Shown in pieces: positions 7,032 through 10,381 of a stretch of DNA of 10,381 bases. Within the stretch, counting starts at the first letter, position 1. Every line of letters begins with the position of its first letter. Source of the DNA: an uncultured Bacilli bacterium (lineage in GTDB: Bacteria > Bacillota_I > Bacilli_A > RF39 > UBA660); assembly GCA_934086485.1 (NCBI GenBank), contig CAKOIF010000025.1, forward strand, positions 1-10,381, written 5' to 3'. The notes below the pieces were generated by a model, which was not told the DNA's origin, did not search any database, and worked only from the letters and a program-made list of their open reading frames with translations. The position numbers were made by a program, and so were the translations under genes.

Positions 7032-7859
7032 ATGAAAAATATTGATATATTTGGAACTTGCCTTACAAGAGAACTTTTTAACACCACAGAAGAATATGCA
7101 GTAAATAATTATTTGATGCAACAATCAATATTTACATTATTTTCAAAACCATTGTATGTTGACAAAAGTGAAATAAAAAGTCATGATAATTATAATTTTA
7201 AAAATAGAATGTTGTATTATGAATTAAATAAAATAGGATTAGATAATTTGTTAAAAAATCATGCGAAATATCTGGTAATAGATTTGGCAGATGTTGGTAG
7301 AAATATATTAAAATTTAGCGTTCCAAGTAATGCTAGTGTCATTTCCACACAAGACATTATATATACATTAGATTGTTTGAGTAAAGATAGAAAATTAGAA
7401 TATGAAGTTTATGATGTTAGAAATTATACTGATGAACAAATCGAAATAGAGTTAAAAAAATTTATTGCAATTTTATTAAGAGAATATAATCCAAATAATA
7501 TTATCTTAAATAGGGTACAGATGAACAATGTATATTATGAAAATAATGTAGAAAAAAAGATATATGATTGTTTTATATATAATAGGTTATCTTTCATAAA
7601 AAGAGTTGAAGATATATTTTTAAGATTATTACCAAACTGTAAGATTTTATGTTCAAATTACGAACCTGTATTAGATATAAATCACAGATTTGGTGGTCCA
7701 CATCCAGCTCATTTTGAAAAAATATATTATGAATATAAAATGAAACTATTAGATTCACTGATATCAGGGGAAATATCAAGTATTGAAATTGATGAGCAAT
7801 ACAAAAAAATATACAACGCTGAAATACAAAGAATAAAATCAAAAAAAATTATAAAATAA
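7032..7859 (+). CDS. DUF6270-like protein
   Basis: This 275-residue soluble protein begins 'MKNIDIFGTCLTRELF'. The G-[TS]-C-x-T-R signature right after the first strand (residues 8-13) is the hallmark of DUF6270-type proteins, usually GSC(V)TRD. A later 'YLVIDLADVGR' strand (85-95) and 'HRFGGPHPAHFEKIYYEY' (218-235) with several histidines complete the pattern. The N-terminal small-residue loop and late H-x-H recall SGNH-hydrolase-like folds, but catalysis has not been shown to my knowledge. Such proteins are often encoded in polysaccharide or surface-glycan clusters, which fits the adjacent glycosyltransferases. It starts one base after the phosphatase stop, without a clear separate ribosome site, suggesting coupled translation. 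Function is unknown. Confidence 0.62.
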   Translation: MKNIDIFGTCLTRELFNTTEEYAVNNYLMQQSIFTLFSKPLYVDKSEIKSHDNYNFKNRMLYYELNKIGLDNLLKNHAKYLVIDLADVGRNILKFSVPSNASVISTQDIIYTLDCLSKDRKLEYEVYDVRNYTDEQIEIELKKFIAILLREYNPNNIILNRVQMNNVYYENNVEKKIYDCFIYNRLSFIKRVEDIFLRLLPNCKILCSNYEPVLDINHRFGGPHPAHFEKIYYEYKMKLLDSLISGEISSIEIDEQYKKIYNAEIQRIKSKKIIK

Positions 7860-7876
7860 AAAAGGGAGGTTTTGTT

Positions 7877-8500
7877 ATGAATAATAATTTTATTATGATA
7901 AGTGGTCCAGCTGCTTCTGGGAAAAGTACATTAGTTTATAAAATGAAAGATGCACTAAATGGATTTGTTTTTAAGCCATCATTAGCTTATGTTGAATTGG
8001 CAAAAAATAATGGCATTCCAATTGATAGAGCTTTTTTTGATATAACTCGTGATATGGCAACTGACTATTTTTGTGAAATATGTAATCAACATGAAATAGT
8101 TATTGGAGATCAACATCTAGCTATGCAACATTACAAGGATTCAATGTTAGCTTCATGTAATTTTGATACTTTTTTTCCAGATGAGCCATATATTTCTACA
8201 ATCGATTATAATTTATTTGATAAACTTTCAGAAAATCAAATTAAGACTTTATTAATATATTTAAAGGCGTCTCCAGAAATATTGCTTGAGAGAGCATATC
8301 AAAGACATTTAAATGATGGTACACTTATTCGAAATAAAACACTACAAGAAGTTGTTGAAGAGGTAGAGGCAGAATATTATTATTTTAATGAACTAATTCA
8401 TAAGACAGGAATTGAAAATTATATAATTGATACCGATAGTAAGAGTTCAGAAGAGGTGTTAGGAAATGCTTTACGAAAAGTTAGAAAAGTTAGAAGATAG
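7877..8500 (+). CDS. P-loop kinase (nucleoside/nucleotide kinase-like)
   Basis: The 207-residue protein has a Walker A loop GPAASGKST (10-18) right after the first strand, typical of AAA_33, deoxynucleoside and thymidylate kinase-like phosphotransferases. 'EIVIGDQHLAMQHYKDS' (73-89) occupies the position of the DR[YH] substrate-binding motif, with D78 as a likely catalytic or metal-linked acid. 'LLIYLKASPEILLERAYQRH' (125-144) is the LxxxPEvlLeRi..R strand and LID arginine region, followed by a basic LID-like 'NDGTLIRNKT'. No membrane segment is seen. GGGAGG (7863-7868) supports the start. The C-terminus (ALRKVRKVRR) overlaps the radical SAM gene by 35 bases. Likely role: ATP-dependent phosphorylation of a nucleoside, nucleotide or small alcohol. 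The substrate cannot be deduced. Confidence 0.75.
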   Translation: MNNNFIMISGPAASGKSTLVYKMKDALNGFVFKPSLAYVELAKNNGIPIDRAFFDITRDMATDYFCEICNQHEIVIGDQHLAMQHYKDSMLASCNFDTFFPDEPYISTIDYNLFDKLSENQIKTLLIYLKASPEILLERAYQRHLNDGTLIRNKTLQEVVEEVEAEYYYFNELIHKTGIENYIIDTDSKSSEEVLGNALRKVRKVRR

Positions 8501-9404
8501 AAAAGATTTACCTTTGAATGGACCAGATAATTATCGTGTTAACAATAACATAGTTTATACAAGAGCAATTGAAGTTAATGCTGTTAGACATTGTAATTTA
8601 TCTTGTAGAAGTTGCTCTCATTCTTCTCCAATTGCATCTTGTAATGAATATAACCATGAAGATATAGAAAGAGATTTATTAAAAATATCACAATATTTAC
8701 ATAGTGAATTTATAAGATTATTAGGAGGAGAGCCATTATTACATTCAAATCTTTTAGAAGTATTAAAGGCAATAAAAAGAACTAATATATCTGATAAGAT
8801 ATGCTTAGTTACTAATGGACTATTACTTGATAATATATCAGATGAAATGCTTAAATATATTGATAAAATTGAAATATCTATGTATCCTTTAAATAAAAAC
8901 TTGCTTCAAAAAATTAAAAGCAATGCTTTAAAACTATCTGAAAAAGGAGTTAAAGTTAGAATTTTAGAGTATAGTGACTTTAGAGAGTCAATATCACAAT
9001 ATAGTACGGATAACCAAGAACTAAAACAACTTATTTATGAAACTTGTCAAGTAGCACATAATTGGAGATGTATAACAGTTGATAATGACAGATTGTATAG
9101 ATGTCCTCAATCAATGATATATTCTGAAAAAAATAATGATTTTTCGGACAGTATTTGTATTAGCAAACTGTCAAACATTTATGATTTGTTGAAATTTTTA
9201 GAAAATAATTATTATTTAAACTCTTGTTCTTGTTGTTTTGGTTCTGTTGGCAAAAAAATTAATCATCGACAAATAAAAAGAGACGAATGGACTAGCATGT
9301 TGCCAGAAACAATAGAAAGTGGAATAGATAAAGAATATGCAAAAACATTGGTAAAAAAGATGAACTTTAAAAGTGATTGTATGAAAAGGAGAAATTTAAA
9401 TTAA
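8466..9404 (+). CDS. Radical SAM enzyme with extra C-terminal cysteines
   Basis: This 312-residue protein carries the canonical CX3CX2C at C43, C47, C50 ('HCNLSCRSCSHSSP'), GGEP (87-90) for SAM binding, 'CLVTNG' (113-118) and 'KIEISMY' (134-140), which together define the partial TIM barrel of radical SAM enzymes. The 'CNL.C..CSH.SP' wording is that of radical SAM proteins found in glycan and capsule clusters. C194, C202, C213 and C254, C256, C257 could hold an auxiliary SPASM or Twitch-type Fe-S cluster. It is not QueE-like: it is too long and lacks the short compact barrel. The start ATG 8466 lies inside the kinase gene, after AGAGGTG (8451-8457). An upstream start is possible, but the motif spacing is normal from here. 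It is the last gene of the cassette, and the transformation it performs is unknown. Confidence 0.82.
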   Translation: MLYEKLEKLEDRKDLPLNGPDNYRVNNNIVYTRAIEVNAVRHCNLSCRSCSHSSPIASCNEYNHEDIERDLLKISQYLHSEFIRLLGGEPLLHSNLLEVLKAIKRTNISDKICLVTNGLLLDNISDEMLKYIDKIEISMYPLNKNLLQKIKSNALKLSEKGVKVRILEYSDFRESISQYSTDNQELKQLIYETCQVAHNWRCITVDNDRLYRCPQSMIYSEKNNDFSDSICISKLSNIYDLLKFLENNYYLNSCSCCFGSVGKKINHRQIKRDEWTSMLPETIESGIDKEYAKTLVKKMNFKSDCMKRRNLN

Positions 9405-9627
9405 AAAATAAGGAAAACAACTATTTAATCAGTTATAGTCACTTTTTTAATATTGAATCTATTGAATAGTTGAATTTTTTTGCTATTTTGTATATATAGT
9501 TAGTTGGTATTAATATAGTCCTTAATTCATATAATTTATAAGTTGATGTTGTTATTTTTTAAATGGCGCAACTTTTTTGTGTTAAATCTTCTTTCTTTAA
9601 ATTATTGATTTGAGATTTATATTATTT
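9405..9627. other. Non-coding spacer after the operon
   Basis: No gene is visible on either strand. Besides the terminator candidate at 9418-9481, a weaker hairpin pairs AAGTTG (9540-9545) with CAACTT (9569-9574), followed by a short T-run. The boundary between intact operon and decayed right flank falls here. No IS terminal repeats or target duplications could be identified. Confidence 0.55.
9418..9481 (+). terminator. Candidate operon terminator
   Basis: CAACTATT (9418-9425) pairs with AATAGTTG (9465-9472), immediately followed by AATTTTTTT (9473-9481). It starts 14 bases after the radical SAM stop. The loop is long (39 bases) and the stem AT-rich, so efficiency is doubtful, but position and T-tract fit. 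Confidence 0.4.
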
Positions 9628-9835
9628 GGTAATTATTTAAAGTTATTATACGAAGAATACAAAATATTCAAAGAAAACTTTAAAAATGGAAAAAAGTAGT
9701 TTAATGTCAAGATTGAAAGCAGTTAATAAACAAATAAACGAATTAGAAAAATTTGAATACAATTTTGAAGAAGTAGGAAAATTATATGAAAAGTATAATT
9801 CAATAAAAGAAGTTATCAAAGAAATAATAAAATGA
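9628..9835 (+). pseudogene. C-terminal tail of a lysine/glutamate-rich coiled-coil protein, frameshifted
   Basis: One frame reads 'NYLKLLYEEYKIFKENFKNG' followed by KK and TAG at 9697-9699. A +1 shift at the preceding A-run joins it to 'SSLMSRLKAVNKQINELEKF', then 'EYNFEEVGKLYEKYNSIKEV' to TGA 9833-9835. The product is a charged, heptad-like helix pair. Its style resembles the tails of relaxase or mobilisation proteins of Firmicute elements, but I cannot identify the family. No start region or catalytic domain is present. It is a relic of one protein, not a functional small gene. Confidence 0.4.
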
Positions 9836-9839
9836 ATTG

Positions 9840-9938
9840 GTTAAAAAAATCATAGTTGTTAAATATAGTCATAAAACTAATTCAAAGAAATAAAAATTGA
9901 ATGGAGATACTACTTTAACATTAAATGGGGAAAAATAA
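9840..9938 (+). pseudogene. Short coding relic of unknown family
   Basis: In one frame 'VKKIIVVKYSHKTNSKK', a TAA at 9891-9893, then 'KLNGDTTLTLNGEK' and another TAA read like a degenerate protein segment. No start signal or family motif is visible. It lies directly before the right Fic fragment and may be chance coding in AT-rich DNA. Confidence 0.2.
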
Positions 9939-9953
9939 AGAAAATGTTCTTAG

Positions 9954-10175
9954 ATATCATTCTTAGATGGTAATGGTAGAGTTTGTCGTATGATTATGTT
10001 TAGAGAATGTTTAAAAAATGATATAATGCCTTTTATAGTATTAGATAATGACAAACCATATTATATGCGGGGATTAAAAAATTATAAGAATGATAAAATG
10101 TTTTTAATAGATATAATAAAACACAAACAAGCTTTATATGAAAAAGTTGTAAACAAAATATTAGATTTTAATTAA
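9954..10175 (+). pseudogene. Fic-family protein, C-terminal part
   Basis: The open frame begins after TAG 9951-9953 with 'ISFLDGNGRVCRMIMF', preserving DGNGR of the HPFxDGNGR loop but not its histidine: 'HPF' is reduced to 'SF'. It continues with 'LKNDIMPFIVLDNDKPYYMR' and 'GLKNYKNDKMFLIDIIKHKQ', the normal Fic C-terminal helices, to TAA 10173-10175. A start at ATG 9990 would give only 61 residues, without the catalytic loop, so this is a fragment. It completes almost exactly the protein truncated at 701, though both pieces include part of the loop. They may be halves of one gene pulled apart by the intervening DNA or remnants of two closely related copies. Confidence 0.8.
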
Positions 10176-10204
10176 AATGATAAGTAGTGAAATGCTTATC
10201 ATTT
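10173..10204 (+). terminator. Intrinsic terminator after the Fic fragment
   Basis: AAAATGATAAG (10173-10183) and CTTATCATTTT (10194-10204) form a perfect 11-bp stem around a 10-base loop, overlapping the Fic stop codon. The A-run before and T-run after make it potentially bidirectional. Its perfect pairing contrasts with the decay of the gene it serves. Confidence 0.7.
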
Positions 10205-10296
10205 TATATATAGTTATAAATTTAAAATAATAATTAAAAATAGAACTAAAAAGCATTTAAACAGAATATACTGATATTGAAAATAATTTATCTAAA

Positions 10297-10339
10297 AATA
10301 GTAAAAAACTCAAAAATAAGATTATTGCTATCTAATTGA
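10297..10339 (+). repeat. 43-bp direct repeat, right copy
   Basis: It matches 35-77 at 41 of 43 positions, with 10305-10339 identical to 43-77. Upstream DNA differs completely between the two copies. Here a frame running into it reads 'TDIENNLSKNSKKLKNKIIA' then I and a stop; the left copy is preceded by a different coding tail. The pair bounds the whole Fic-cassette-Fic region. Confidence 0.85.
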
Positions 10340-10354
10340 CATAACAATTGTCAA
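10336..10354. repeat. Small inverted repeat overlapping the right direct repeat
   Basis: TTGACA (10336-10341) and TGTCAA (10349-10354) form a 6-bp inverted repeat around 7 bases, starting in the last four bases of the 43-bp repeat. It has no equivalent after the left copy. It could be an arm of a recombinase site or chance. Confidence 0.35.
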
Positions 10355-10381
10355 ATATAAGTACATTTAAAAATAAAAATA

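Noticed and set aside
8466..9404. Radical SAM gene as QueE (CDG synthase)
   Set aside because: The protein is 312 residues with extra C-terminal cysteines and a 'CNLSCRSCSHSSP' motif. QueE is shorter, with a different cluster-loop context.
1..10381. tRNA, rRNA or CRISPR array
   Set aside because: No cloverleaf with a TTC arm, rRNA-like block or regularly spaced repeat was found by eye.

Overview
The window is very AT-rich bacterial DNA with AGGAG-type ribosome binding sites, tight gene packing and all convincing genes on the + strand. This suits a low-GC Firmicute, probably a gut Clostridia- or Erysipelotrichia-like organism. The code is standard (table 11): the first glycosyltransferase gene ends in TGA inside an ATGA overlap with the next start, so a UGA-as-Trp mollicute is unlikely. 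I cannot name a species.

There are three regions. The left flank (1-2600) is a graveyard of broken genes: a conjugation-ATPase-like tail, a Fic gene with in-frame stops, a frameshifted metallophosphoesterase, a small cysteine-pair protein and a cytosine-5 DNA methyltransferase remnant. The centre (2603-9481) is a compact, fully intact operon behind one strong promoter and an elaborate structured leader. The right flank (9482-10381) is decayed again: a coiled-coil protein tail, another remnant and the C-terminal part of a Fic protein, followed by a clean hairpin terminator. A 43-bp near-perfect direct repeat lies at both outer ends (35-77 and 10297-10339).

The operon encodes, in order: a YhhQ/VUT-type queuosine-precursor transporter, a divergent GT-A glycosyltransferase, a family 2 glycosyltransferase, a QueC-family (7-cyano-7-deazaguanine synthase-like) enzyme with long N- and C-terminal extensions, a histidine phosphatase, a DUF6270-like protein, a P-loop kinase and a radical SAM enzyme with extra cysteines. 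Gaps are short and three junctions overlap, so the genes are probably co-translated as one pathway. QueD, QueE, QueF, Tgt and QueA are absent, so this is not ordinary queuosine synthesis. My inference is that the cassette imports or captures a 7-deazaguanine (or builds a related bond with QueC chemistry), and that the kinase, phosphatase, glycosyltransferases and radical SAM enzyme assemble or attach it to a glycosylated small molecule, nucleoside or surface glycan. The leader RNA (2637-2748) has nested stems, an 8-bp loop-to-upstream pseudoknot and a terminator-like hairpin. It matches no riboswitch class I could recognise by eye and is the natural candidate for the cassette's sensor.
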